Both the position numbers and the translations under genes were made by a program. From the IMG/VR virus record IMGVR_UViG_3300005288_000105, positions 1 through 26,650 of that record: a DNA stretch of 26,650 nucleotides; one strand, written 5' to 3'. The stretch comes from a virus. The notes under the pieces were generated by a model. It worked only from the letters and a program-made list of their open reading frames with translations, did no database searches and was not told the DNA's origin. Shown here one piece after another: positions 9,224 to 16,763 of the stretch (position 1 is its first letter; the number at the start of each line of letters is the position of its first letter).

Positions 9224-9480
9224 TATTTATTACCTTCTGTGAGTTTGGCTTGAATGTGAGCGACAGTCTCCATTTCTTTATGGACTTGGACTATCTCAAA
9301 CATCTTGTACAAGTCTTCGGTATTACACACCGTATCCAACTCGACATATGTTGCAAGACCTAGTGGGCTGGTAAGGACATTGTACACTTCCCAGTCTTGG
9401 CTAAATTGATCTTGTATACGTTGCAGTCTCGGATGGACAGGCACTGGTTCAAGGGTCGTCCCGTCCATGCCAATTTGCAT
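9223..9480 (-). CDS. Tail assembly chaperone, downstream part (probably made as a -1 frameshift fusion)
   Basis: From the first ATG this is 85 residues, ending just before the tape measure. That ATG has no convincing ribosome site. The frame is open well upstream, from 9579, so it overlaps the end of the preceding chaperone ORF in the -1 frame. A shift at GGTTTTT (9519-9525) would join 119 residues of the upstream ORF to 98 residues here, a 217-residue product. This is the layout of the lambda G/GT and P2 E/E' cassettes, in which both the short and the fused protein help the tape measure assemble. Separate translation from 9480 is less likely but cannot be excluded. Confidence 0.75.
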   Translation of the reverse strand: MQIGMDGTTLEPVPVHPRLQRIQDQFSQDWEVYNVLTSPLGLATYVELDTVCNTEDLYKMFEIVQVHKEMETVAHIQAKLTEGNK

Positions 9481-9494
9481 GTCCGGGGCTTGTG

Positions 9495-9875
9495 TTACTC
9501 CCGAGAACCGAACAGAGTAAAAACCGATCCGAAGTTGAATTCGGCAACCTCCTTCAGCACGAGGAACAACTTGTCGTACTCACCAGCAAATTCCATGTCG
9601 AAGGAAATGGCAGAGCCATTTGGTTTGGCAACAGTGTTAGCCAGTTCCATAATCATACCTTCGATGTTGGCATTGTCCAAGTTCTCAAACAGAATACCCA
9701 GTGCATCCCCGATAGTTCCAGATTGGCCCTCACCGTCTTTCTTCTGCATGGAGGCAAAAGCAGGTCCAACGAGCTTGGTGATTTCTTTCAATACACGAGT
9801 ACCTTTCAGGGCACCCAGTTGAGTGATCAAGTATTCGCTACCGTTCACTTCGATTGTTTTTTGCTTAATAGCCAT
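9495..9875 (-). CDS. Tail assembly chaperone, upstream (short) product
   Basis: A 126-residue protein (MAIKQKTIEVNGSEYLITQL, then GTRVLKEITKLVGPAFASMQ). Size, start of the fold and position between a tube-like gene and the tape measure fit phage tail assembly chaperones, which coat the tape measure before the tube forms and are absent from the virion. The last residues (FNFGSVFTLFGSRE) contain the presumed frameshift site. The start at 9875 has an AAGGAG site. Sequence families of these chaperones are diverse, so the assignment is mainly positional. Confidence 0.75.
   Translation of the reverse strand: MAIKQKTIEVNGSEYLITQLGALKGTRVLKEITKLVGPAFASMQKKDGEGQSGTIGDALGILFENLDNANIEGMIMELANTVAKPNGSAISFDMEFAGEYDKLFLVLKEVAEFNFGSVFTLFGSRE
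9519..9525 (-). promoter_or_regulatory. Candidate -1 ribosomal frameshift site in the tail chaperone pair
   Basis: On the minus strand the heptamer is GGTTTTT, read as G GTT TTT in the upstream frame. A five-base spacer follows, then GTTCGG, which can pair with CCGGAC about 21 bases later, forming a possible stimulatory stem. The site lies where both frames are open. The P-site codon would re-pair imperfectly (GTT to GGT) while the A-site TTT re-pairs fully, so it is not a classic heptamer. Confidence 0.45.
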
Positions 9876-9886
9876 TTGTATTCTCC

Positions 9887-10411
9887 TTAACTAAATAGGT
9901 TAGATGCAGAGTCAGAGATATTCTGAGCCCCTTCAGTAATGTAATCCGCTGCTCCATTGAAAGAGTCCAGCAGGTCAAAGCCTTGTCTTGCGTTACCACC
10001 GATCTTACCACTAATGAACGATAGAATTTCAATGTCCCATTTACGTGTTTCAATACCTCCGCTGAAACCAGCGTCAGGCCAAGCACGTAGGAAGCATTGA
10101 GTTGTTGCCCATTGAGTTGTACCAGACGCATCTTTCACAGAGAACTCAAGACGGCCCGAGTAATTACGGGTATCTTGTTCTAGGATTTCGGAAAGGATAT
10201 CGTTGGTGATAGATGTTTGAAGCACTTCAATGCAGCAGGTAGACTGCCGATCTTTGGTGCCGATACGTGTGTGTTGTCCACGAATGCCCTTCTTGACTGT
10301 GAAGGGGCTGGAATTCCACTTGAGGTTAACGCTAACAACACCTGTTAGAACATAACCGCAGAGTACCAGTGTAACAGTAGAAGGTGCATACGTCAAGATG
10401 TCTCCGGCCAT
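9887..10411 (-). CDS. Tail tube-like protein, third DUF3277-type paralogue
   Basis: A 174-residue protein related to the two tube-like proteins upstream. Shared elements are the TSITNDILSEI block (compare SASNDILSLL and STSNNILTGI), a following SVKDASGTTQW strand, and FSGGIETRKWDIE near the C-terminal third (compare FSNQLETRTWTF). It differs at the C-terminus (NGAADYITEGAQNISDSASN) and is the most divergent copy. It follows the homing endonuclease by 9 bases and lies just before the chaperones. It could be a tube terminator or initiator variant rather than the main tube; this is inference. Confidence 0.65.
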   Translation of the reverse strand: MAGDILTYAPSTVTLVLCGYVLTGVVSVNLKWNSSPFTVKKGIRGQHTRIGTKDRQSTCCIEVLQTSITNDILSEILEQDTRNYSGRLEFSVKDASGTTQWATTQCFLRAWPDAGFSGGIETRKWDIEILSFISGKIGGNARQGFDLLDSFNGAADYITEGAQNISDSASNLFS

Positions 10412-10420
10412 ATAACCCCC

Positions 10421-10924
10421 TTAGAGTACGCAATTGTTAAAGTGATATCTGCGAATGTTTGGAGCAAAGCCCTCAAACCCACAGCTTGGGCAAGTCAGTG
10501 CAACTCTGCACACAACCTTTGCAGACTGGGAGATTTTACTCTTCGTCTCTTGTGTCATATTTCTTTTAATCTCAGCCATAGCCATTTTCTGCTCCTTAGT
10601 CTTCTTCACACCCTGACGTTTCTTGTAGGGTTTTCTTTGGTTTAAGTGTTCTCCACCTCTACCTCCGATGATTAGGTTATAGCAGAGTGGGTGATTGATT
10701 ATATCTTCTGTAATGATAAAGGCTTCGAGGTCGTAAGCTTCGTCTGCATCACTACAAAGGATTCTAGACTCTACATAGAAGTTCTCGATGCCGTATTTAC
10801 CTATAGCTCGCTTCAGGAGCCGACCAGAGCCAAGATAGCCATCCTCCAACGTCCCACCATGAACTCCAACATAAAATTGGTTGGTGAGTTTGTTGACAGT
10901 CTTGTATACGAAGTAAGTCTTCAT
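10421..10924 (-). CDS. GIY-YIG homing endonuclease
   Basis: The ATG at 10924 overlaps the preceding stop as TGATG; a GTG three bases upstream is the alternative. The 167-residue product begins with a GIY-YIG-type nuclease domain: YFVYKTVNKLTNQFYVGVHG, then LGSGRLLKRAIGKYGIENF with the conserved arginine, and LEAFIITEDII with the catalytic glutamate. After it come a Lys-rich linker, a NUMOD-like helix (MTQETKSKISQSAK) and a C-terminal zinc-finger-like motif, CPSCGFEGF ending HFNNC. It is a free-standing Seg-like gene inserted between two tube paralogues. These enzymes cut phages lacking the insertion and spread themselves. Nothing suggests it is inactive. Confidence 0.9.
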   Translation of the reverse strand: MKTYFVYKTVNKLTNQFYVGVHGGTLEDGYLGSGRLLKRAIGKYGIENFYVESRILCSDADEAYDLEAFIITEDIINHPLCYNLIIGGRGGEHLNQRKPYKKRQGVKKTKEQKMAMAEIKRNMTQETKSKISQSAKVVCRVALTCPSCGFEGFAPNIRRYHFNNCVL

Positions 10925-11427
10925 CACAAGACTCCGAACTGTTTAAGAACAGACAGTCCAGCAGAACCCAAAAGCAAAGAGTCTTCGAGCAGGCTTGTGT
11001 CATTGTTACCACCAATTGTGATGGCGGCACCAGAGCATCCGAAAGTCCATGTACGAGTCTCCAATTGGTTGGAGAACGTCACTTCAGGAATCATTTCAAT
11101 CCATGCTGTGGCAGCGAAGAAGTTTGTTTGTCCTTTCGTATCACGAATGAACATTGGGAATTTACCCATGTGGGTTGCTGTATCCACGTTGTAGATACCA
11201 GTAAGGATATTGTTGCTTGTAGACGATTGAGCGATAGTAACCTCAACTCTGAAGCCTTCGTCTTCGCAGTACATACGGGCCATTTCTCCATCCATTGCAC
11301 GCACTTTGAGAAATGGTTTCATGTCCTTTGTGATACGAACGAATGTGCCATCGGCATATCCAGAAATTGTGTGCATGCCAGCAAGACTGATGATAACGTC
11401 TTTTGGCGAGTATAGAGCTACAGCCAT
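10924..11427 (-). CDS. Tail tube-like protein, second DUF3277-type paralogue
   Basis: A 167-residue protein that shares with the preceding gene the N-terminal YSPKDVIISLAG / SGYADGTFV layout, the SSTSNNILTGIYNVD block and FSNQLETRTWTF. It is separated from the first copy by a terminator, so it may be expressed at a different level. An AGGAGAAT-like site precedes the ATG. Proteins of this type form or cap the inner tail tube. It may be a minor tube or tail-tip variant. Confidence 0.7.
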   Translation of the reverse strand: MAVALYSPKDVIISLAGMHTISGYADGTFVRITKDMKPFLKVRAMDGEMARMYCEDEGFRVEVTIAQSSTSNNILTGIYNVDTATHMGKFPMFIRDTKGQTNFFAATAWIEMIPEVTFSNQLETRTWTFGCSGAAITIGGNNDTSLLEDSLLLGSAGLSVLKQFGVL

Positions 11428-11445
11428 ATTATTCTCCTATAGAAA

Positions 11446-11479
11446 CGAAAAAGGGCTCCCACCGTTAGATGGAAGCCCC
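11446..11479 (-). terminator. Rho-independent terminator after the main tail tube gene
   Basis: On the minus strand GGGCTTCC pairs with GGGAGCCC (8 bp with one G-U pair) around a 10-base loop, followed directly by TTTTT. It lies between the first and second tube paralogues, which would make the sheath and first tube genes a high-copy transcript. Confidence 0.8.
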
Positions 11480-11490
11480 GTCGATGTAGA

Positions 11491-12015
11491 TTACAGCCAG
11501 CGAGCGTCGAGAGTTCCACCCAGAGTCTGGATAGTATCTTGATCCGCAGGAACCAATTTGGCGTTACCACCAATGTAGGTTTGCAGGTCAGCGGCATGGA
11601 TTACCCAATCACGGGTGTTCATACTGTTGCTGAAGGCAGAGTTAGGAACAACTCCGACATAAGCATTATCGCTGAAGTAGTTGGAGCGTCCGCTGTTGTC
11701 CTTAACTTGAATCGAGAACATTGTGTCGGAAGTCAAGCTCGCCGCGTCGTTCTGGTAAAGCAGGGACAGGATGTCGTTAGACGCAGAGGTTTGTTGTAGA
11801 CTCAATGTAATCGTTGCAGACGTGTTAGCGTTGTAGATACGAGTCATTGTGTTGTCAGCACCAGTGTACATCGCGAAGGTTTCAGCAGAACGTTCGATAG
11901 AAACGATGCTGTCTTCAGAGTACCCAGAAATGATGTGAGCGATACCACTTGTGTCTTGTGTGATAACAACACATACTTGGTTTGGTGCGTATGTAGAAGC
12001 GCGTTGAGTAGCCAT
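11491..12015 (-). CDS. Tail tube protein, DUF3277-type, first paralogue
   Basis: A 174-residue protein directly after the sheath gene, the usual place of the main tail tube protein. Pattern: APNQVCVVITQDTSG, SGYSEDSIVSIER, SASNDILSLLYQND, MFSIQVKDNSGRSNYF, FSNSMNTRDWVIHA. This matches the DUF3277 family of phage structural proteins. It is followed by a strong terminator, and of the three paralogues it is the best candidate for the abundant tube subunit. A GGAGA site precedes the ATG. Confidence 0.8.
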   Translation of the reverse strand: MATQRASTYAPNQVCVVITQDTSGIAHIISGYSEDSIVSIERSAETFAMYTGADNTMTRIYNANTSATITLSLQQTSASNDILSLLYQNDAASLTSDTMFSIQVKDNSGRSNYFSDNAYVGVVPNSAFSNSMNTRDWVIHAADLQTYIGGNAKLVPADQDTIQTLGGTLDARWL

Positions 12016-12046
12016 TTAAGTCTCCTTGTAGGGGACGTAACTGTCC

Positions 12047-13333
12047 TTAGACAGTTACAGTTCCACGGATTTTAACGAAGTGGATGGCACCAGCTAGGCG
12101 AGCTTCGAATTCAATACCTTCGAAGATACGCTGGGCACGCAGGTTCGGAGCAACAGACAGAACATCTGGAACGCGAACTACTGGGCTTGGATTGTCTGCC
12201 AGTCCACCAACACGGATACCGTCATTCAGTTGAGCCCGGATTTCAGATTCAATGATTGTGGCACCTGCTGCGGTGTAAGGGATTTTCTTGCTGTTAGCCA
12301 TACGGAACCACAGGCGTTCAGTCATACGTGCTTCCAGCCAGTCAACAAAAACCATGATGTCGATGAATTCACCACCAAACATTTTACCACCAACAGTAAC
12401 GGATTGTCCGCCTACAGACTCGTAGGTGTTTCCGTTTTTAGCTTTGATGTTTGTGGCTTCAGTGTCAGATAGCTTGGATACAGTAACACCTGCCAGAGCT
12501 TTGTAAGCCCAAGTGTTAGAGCCCGGTTGTTCTTGAAGTTGGAAACCAATCCAAGCACATTCTGGGAACTGTGTATCGGCTGTAGCAGAGTACATGCCGA
12601 AAGTACGTTGGTAACCAAGGTCTTGCAATTGAGAGAACACATCAGTTGTACCGGTTGTCTTGATGTCTGTGTCACTAGAAGATGTTCCGAAGACTTTCTT
12701 CTTAGCTTCGATCACACCAGCAACTTCAAGTACATCAAGTTCGTTGTGGGATTCGATAGTCAGAGCATACCAAGTGTCGTTCTCGTTCTGTACTGCGTTA
12801 ACAGATGTAGACCAAGATTCAACTGCTGGAGCGTTAGACTTGCTCAGGTTGATGCTCACTTTAAGCGACCAATCAACTGTAGAAGCGATTGTCAGAGTAC
12901 CGTCAAGGTTATCTGTTACAGTAACTCCAGTAACGGGTGTTACGTCGTAGGCTGTCTTCAAACCTGTGGCAATCAGGATGGCTGTGTCGAGAGCTTGAGA
13001 TACGTAAGTGATCGTCTGTCCGCTAACAGTCAAAGTGTAAGTTGTGGCAGCAGCAACAGTAACAACGTTCACTGTAGCACCCGGAATCTGACGACGCCCG
13101 ATAACAATGTTGGCTGGCTTGATTGCTTGACCGAAGAATTTCTGAGCTGCAATATATGCAGTATCAGTAGAAGCAAAGTCATCCCCAACTGCCAACAGAG
13201 AAGAGTACACGCGAGCGCGTTCTACGAAGTTGGTGTGAGCGGAGATAAAGGCTGGTACGTTGAAGTTCGTTTGAGCAACCGCAGAAGTTTCACGGCTGAT
13301 CTGAATTTCGATGATGTCGGTTAGACGTGTCAT
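12047..13333 (-). CDS. Tail sheath protein, DUF3383 family
   Basis: A 428-residue protein (MTRLTDIIEIQISRETSAVA, then FNVPAFISAHT and FFGQAIKPANIVIGRR) typical of DUF3383 contractile sheath subunits. The middle holds a variable beta domain (about 70-170, rich in T and V), and the C-terminal part (FMVFVDWLEARMTERLWFRM, then IESEIRAQLNDG) is the conserved core that joins the rings. Its presence is the strongest sign that this is a myovirus. An AGAGGAA site precedes the start. Confidence 0.92.
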   Translation of the reverse strand: MTRLTDIIEIQISRETSAVAQTNFNVPAFISAHTNFVERARVYSSLLAVGDDFASTDTAYIAAQKFFGQAIKPANIVIGRRQIPGATVNVVTVAAATTYTLTVSGQTITYVSQALDTAILIATGLKTAYDVTPVTGVTVTDNLDGTLTIASTVDWSLKVSINLSKSNAPAVESWSTSVNAVQNENDTWYALTIESHNELDVLEVAGVIEAKKKVFGTSSSDTDIKTTGTTDVFSQLQDLGYQRTFGMYSATADTQFPECAWIGFQLQEQPGSNTWAYKALAGVTVSKLSDTEATNIKAKNGNTYESVGGQSVTVGGKMFGGEFIDIMVFVDWLEARMTERLWFRMANSKKIPYTAAGATIIESEIRAQLNDGIRVGGLADNPSPVVRVPDVLSVAPNLRAQRIFEGIEFEARLAGAIHFVKIRGTVTV

Positions 13334-13344
13334 TTCAGTTCCTC

Positions 13345-13911
13345 TTATGGAGTTGGATTAATGTCAACATGAGTGGTGAGTGTATAATCAGGAGGACGGT
13401 TAGCATCATGATAGATGCCAGTGAAGTCTGTAGTGAGAATATAATCTTGCTCATCTTGAGAGATTGCTGTGTATGCGAAGTTTGCATCCACTTGGTAAAG
13501 CATGTACATGTCCGTGTCCTTGCGATAAGGCATACGACGTGTTGTGATCTGTCCATGACGGGCCAGATTGTTTCTTGCCTGACTCTCATACCCACGGGCA
13601 GTTCGTAGAGCAAATTGGATGTTCTGAGCAAGCTCAGCAGCTTCTGTGTCGTTGTCCATTAAGCCAACCACCTCGAACCTTACCTTCGCCATCATATCGA
13701 TCTGCGTAGTGGTTGTAGGTGTTGTCTCGAAGCTTTCAACGAAGGTAGAGTTATACTCACTACCCAGTTGATCAAGACGCTTCACATCAATAACCAAGTA
13801 TGGAGTTTGAGGCTCCGGTAGGTTGTTGTATGCGAAGATGATTCTGGTTGCAGGGAACAACTCTTCAATTACATTGTAGAGGCTGTCTTCAAGGTCTTTA
13901 TAAATATTCAT
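13345..13911 (-). CDS. Neck/tail terminator protein, LIC_12616-like
   Basis: A 188-residue protein (MNIYKDLEDSLYNVIEELFP, then TPYLVIDVKRLDQLGSEYN and MMAKVRFEVVG), patterns of the LIC_12616-like neck proteins that terminate the tail and join it to the head. It sits directly before the sheath and overlaps the head-closure gene by 4 bases (ATGA). The sub-family is a recalled resemblance; the role as tail terminator comes mostly from position. Confidence 0.65.
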   Translation of the reverse strand: MNIYKDLEDSLYNVIEELFPATRIIFAYNNLPEPQTPYLVIDVKRLDQLGSEYNSTFVESFETTPTTTTQIDMMAKVRFEVVGLMDNDTEAAELAQNIQFALRTARGYESQARNNLARHGQITTRRMPYRKDTDMYMLYQVDANFAYTAISQDEQDYILTTDFTGIYHDANRPPDYTLTTHVDINPTP

Positions 13912-14282
13912 GGTCTTGTCAACTCCACACGCATGCAGATTGCTTTGTAGTGGTTCAACACACCCATTCTGTAATTAATAACCTTCATGACTTCGTATAG
14001 ATCACCTTCCCATGTAAATCGATCTGCTGCCCAACCCGGTCCAGCTTCTTTCAAAGCTTTCATTTCACTACCTTTGGTATACACCTTAAGGGTAGCTTTG
14101 GAACGGTCAGCTTCAGGGAGCATAATAGTGTCGGATGATTTCAACACTGGTTGTACATTGCATACAACTTGTACAGTAGACTCAGCACCGGGAACCGGAC
14201 GGCCTCTGTCAATGGTAGGTGCCTCACGACGTGTAACGTCTAGGATGACTTGACCAGTTGATAGGAGTGGTGGATAGAGCAT
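13908..14282 (-). CDS. Head closure/neck protein
   Basis: The preferred start is the ATG at 14282, which overlaps the previous stop as TGATG; a GTG at 14285 adds one residue. The 124-residue product has LSTGQVILDVTRREAPTIDR near its start and DRFTWEGDLYEVMKVINYRM later. This pattern, and its place between the gp10-like protein and the tail terminator, fit head-closure proteins that seal the portal channel. I do not recognise a single named family, so the role is inferred from order. Confidence 0.55.
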   Translation of the reverse strand: MLYPPLLSTGQVILDVTRREAPTIDRGRPVPGAESTVQVVCNVQPVLKSSDTIMLPEADRSKATLKVYTKGSEMKALKEAGPGWAADRFTWEGDLYEVMKVINYRMGVLNHYKAICMRVELTRP

Positions 14283-14755
14283 CACATGTCTCCTTTGTGG
14301 ATGATGAACCTGACAGATTCGAGCATCTTGCCAGTGTCAATAAGTGGACTGTCTCGACCTTTCTTCTCAATGGTCTTCTGGCTGTTGCCACCGTTAGCTG
14401 CGTACTCAAGGATGGTAAGTTGCATCATACCTTTGATTCGCTCTCCAAGCTCACGTAGGAGCCTCTGAGTGCTACGTCCATTAGTTAGAACGGAGATAAA
14501 GACGTTCTTAACTCCACGGGCCATGTATGCTTGATACATGATGTCCTCGAACGTATCGTCCATGAACGGCCTTGTGGGGTTGAATGAAGTACCGAAGTTG
14601 TTGTAAGCGGCGACCTGTGCTACAGGAAGATTATCGTTCTCAGGACCGTACCTGTCATCCCAGAAGCCGACTTCAATTTCAGTGTTGTTGATAGCGTCAA
14701 CTCGCTTGATAAGGGACTGAAGTTTCTTCGTCTCTATTTTAAGGGAAAACCCCAT
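14282..14755 (-). CDS. Neck/tail completion protein, HK97 gp10/Mu gpG-like
   Basis: The true start is the ATG at 14755 (MGFSLKIETKKLQSLIKRVD): the longer open frame upstream overlaps most of the adaptor gene and reads as random hydrophobic sequence. The 157-residue product has the IEVGFWDDRYGPENDNLPVA / VAAYNNFGTSFNPTRPFMDD block and the C-terminal SPLIDTGKMLESVRF, both hallmarks of virion morphogenesis proteins of the Mu gpG / HK97 gp10 type. Starts inside the last codons of the adaptor gene (17-base overlap). Acts at the head-tail joint. Confidence 0.75.
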   Translation of the reverse strand: MGFSLKIETKKLQSLIKRVDAINNTEIEVGFWDDRYGPENDNLPVAQVAAYNNFGTSFNPTRPFMDDTFEDIMYQAYMARGVKNVFISVLTNGRSTQRLLRELGERIKGMMQLTILEYAANGGNSQKTIEKKGRDSPLIDTGKMLESVRFIIHKGDM

Positions 14756-15212
14756 AGCAATCTCCACCGTTGTGTGGACCGCTACTTGGATATGTGTTGT
14801 CGTATAGACGACGGGACTGAGAATATCCGATGTTAATCTCACGGACAACATTGTCACCGTTAGTATCGTTAGCAAACATATCCGATTTGGAAATACCACC
14901 AGCGTATGGAACAGCAAGGCTGATCGCAGCATTGGGGTCTTTCAGAATTAGTAGAAGTGCATCTTTGTAGTTCTTGAACCAATCACCACCGTACACTTCA
15001 ATGTCACCTGTGCGTTCACGCGTCATGCGTGTCAGTCTAAACAGAATGGCTCTTGCAGCATCTAGTGTAGCTCGATTCTCGTTCCCGTCATTACGATCTA
15101 GGAAGTATTGATAGTCAGCATCCGTAAGCATTTCCATATCGTCCCAGATGTCACCAACTGCTAGACGAACACGATCAATTGCATTATTGGATGGATCACC
15201 TGTGTATGGCAT
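14739..15212 (-). CDS. Head-tail adaptor protein
   Basis: A 157-residue, mainly helical protein (IDRVRLAVGDIWDDMEMLTD, then LDAARAILFRLTRMTRERTG) immediately after the major capsid gene. Helical pattern and position match head-tail adaptors that bind under the portal. The C-terminus is Gly/Ser/Tyr-rich and probably extended. The GGAGG site upstream of the ATG lies just beyond the capsid terminator, so some read-through or an unseen promoter is needed for expression. Confidence 0.65.
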   Translation of the reverse strand: MPYTGDPSNNAIDRVRLAVGDIWDDMEMLTDADYQYFLDRNDGNENRATLDAARAILFRLTRMTRERTGDIEVYGGDWFKNYKDALLLILKDPNAAISLAVPYAGGISKSDMFANDTNGDNVVREINIGYSQSRRLYDNTYPSSGPHNGGDCYGVFP

Positions 15213-15230
15213 ATTTACCTCCGGTTAAAA

Positions 15231-15260
15231 CAAAGAAAGGGAGCCACTTTCGTGGCCCCC
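15231..15260 (-). terminator. Rho-independent terminator after the major capsid gene
   Basis: On the minus strand GGGGGCCAC pairs with GTGGCTCCC (one G-U) around a GAAA tetraloop, followed by TTTCTTTG. It ends the head operon and should limit transcription into the neck genes. A GNRA tetraloop on a GC-rich stem makes it strong, though the U-tract is broken by C and G. Confidence 0.75.
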
Positions 15261-15266
15261 AGTCAA

Positions 15267-16319
15267 TTAGGCACCTACAGTACCGCGAACGATCAACTGT
15301 GGACGACGCAGAACGTCGATGAAGTTGGATTCGGTTTGGATTTCGATCATCTGACCACGGTTGTCGCCGTATTCAAACGCGTACATTTCTTGACCTTGAG
15401 TGTTAACAAAGTCGAAGTGATCCGCTGGACCGTAGTAGGTAGTGAAGTTGTCACCCATGTCCGAAGGCATGAAGTAAGCGTCACCTGCTGGGATGTAACG
15501 AACACCATCTGGACCCACACCACGGTATTCCACGTAGGTGATGTTACCGATTGTGAATTCACGGTAACGAGCGTCGTATCCACGAGCCTGCAAACGATCA
15601 CGCAGGATTTGTGGGGATTGCTGGTAAGCCAGCCACAGAGCTTTCATTGTTGGGTGACCAATCAACTTGTTGAAGAACTCAGGGGAAGCGATAGCGAAGA
15701 TTTCGCCACGAACAGAACCGTCTACAGCTTGATCTTGAATGTGAGCGAAAACTTCTTCGGTCTTTTGGATCAGGTCAGTAGTAGATACGTTCAGTTGGAA
15801 GTCAACCACTTTACGTGTTGCACCAAAAACGCTGTACCAGTCGTAAGACACGGTGGCGTTTGGAGCGTAAGCCAAACCAGTTGTGATTGTGTACCAGTGG
15901 GCTTTTTCCATTGTAGCAGCCCAAGACTGACGAATTACTTCCAGTTTGCGAGCGCGTACAGCGGCAACAGTTTCCAGAGCGTCAACACCTACAGCACGCT
16001 TGCCTTGGATATCACGAGGTGTGATAGCATCGTCAAGGGTGAAGTGTGGCATTGCGAATGCGTGCATGCGACGGGTAGCGTCGATGCTTACTGTGTGGCG
16101 AGCGCCACGGTGAACGTCTGCAACCAGACCGAAACCTTGTTTGATTTCTTCGATTGTCAGAGTTTCTTGGTTAGTGGTTTCTTTTCCGAACAGACCGATT
16201 TGCTCAGCCAGCGACCATACGTTAGGGATGATCAACAGGTTTTGCGTAAGATCGGTGTACTCGTAGTTGTTGCCAGCAAAGCTGCGTACTGCGGCCTTGG
16301 CGATTTGTACTTGAGACAT
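15267..16319 (-). CDS. Major capsid protein, lambda gpE-like
   Basis: A 350-residue protein with the signature of the Phage_cap_E family: ITPRDIQGKRAVGVDALETV, then VRARKLEVIRQSWAATMEKA, HWYTITTG. The N-terminus LLIIPNVWSLAEQIGLF and C-terminal IEIQTESNFIDVLRRPQLIV are also typical. It has the HK97 fold and builds the icosahedral shell, here with a gpD-like decoration protein encoded just upstream, as in lambda. An AGGAGT site lies 7 bases before the ATG. A terminator follows. Confidence 0.93.
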   Translation of the reverse strand: MSQVQIAKAAVRSFAGNNYEYTDLTQNLLIIPNVWSLAEQIGLFGKETTNQETLTIEEIKQGFGLVADVHRGARHTVSIDATRRMHAFAMPHFTLDDAITPRDIQGKRAVGVDALETVAAVRARKLEVIRQSWAATMEKAHWYTITTGLAYAPNATVSYDWYSVFGATRKVVDFQLNVSTTDLIQKTEEVFAHIQDQAVDGSVRGEIFAIASPEFFNKLIGHPTMKALWLAYQQSPQILRDRLQARGYDARYREFTIGNITYVEYRGVGPDGVRYIPAGDAYFMPSDMGDNFTTYYGPADHFDFVNTQGQEMYAFEYGDNRGQMIEIQTESNFIDVLRRPQLIVRGTVGA

Positions 16320-16349
16320 TGTTAGACTCCTGTGTTAAGTGGAAGAGAA

Positions 16350-16733
16350 TTAGGCGTAAGGGGCCAGTTGTTCTACTGTGAAGATATTCTTCAGAGCAAG
16401 TTTATCTGTCGCAGTTTTACGCTGGTTGTCGGTTGTTACGTCAGCTCCGAAGATCAGGGCTTTAGCACCAACTTTTGCATGACCACGGGCCAGTACCAAC
16501 ACTTTCGTGTATTCGGCAGCAGCAGGACGAGTCAAGTCGTCAATCAGAATGTAAGTAGCGTCAGCAAGAGTTGCAGCAACTACCAGAGCGCCAGTGCTGT
16601 CAAGGACAGAACCAGTTTTGGTGGCGTTAACAGCAGACTTCAACAGAACTTCACGGGTTACACCAGAGCCAGCTTCTTCTTCATATTTCAGCCAGTTGCT
16701 CAGACGTTGTACATCAGAGGCGTAAGTTGTCAT
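16350..16733 (-). CDS. Head decoration protein, lambda gpD-like
   Basis: A 127-residue protein whose C-terminal two thirds fit the lambda gpD family: LLKSAVNATKTGSVLDSTGA, then YILIDDLTRPAAAEYTKVLV and ARGHAKVGAKALIFGADV. These trimeric proteins lock onto the expanded capsid. Its location immediately before the gpE-like capsid gene repeats the lambda D-E order. An AGGAGAA site precedes the ATG. Confidence 0.8.
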   Translation of the reverse strand: MTTYASDVQRLSNWLKYEEEAGSGVTREVLLKSAVNATKTGSVLDSTGALVVAATLADATYILIDDLTRPAAAEYTKVLVLARGHAKVGAKALIFGADVTTDNQRKTATDKLALKNIFTVEQLAPYA

Positions 16734-16763
16734 TGGGTATTTCTCCTAATAAAATGGGGTAGA

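Noticed and set aside
13880-13925. A promoter with TTGACA and TATAAA near the neck terminator start
   Set aside because: The spacing is only 14 bases and it lies inside overlapping coding genes.
14756-14932. The upstream extension of the gp10-like gene
   Set aside because: It overlaps the adaptor gene and reads as unrelated hydrophobic sequence; the ATG at 14755 starts the recognisable protein.
15252-16325. A 357-codon plus-strand open frame opposite the major capsid gene
   Set aside because: The minus strand clearly encodes a gpE-like capsid protein; the plus frame is a composition effect of codon third positions.
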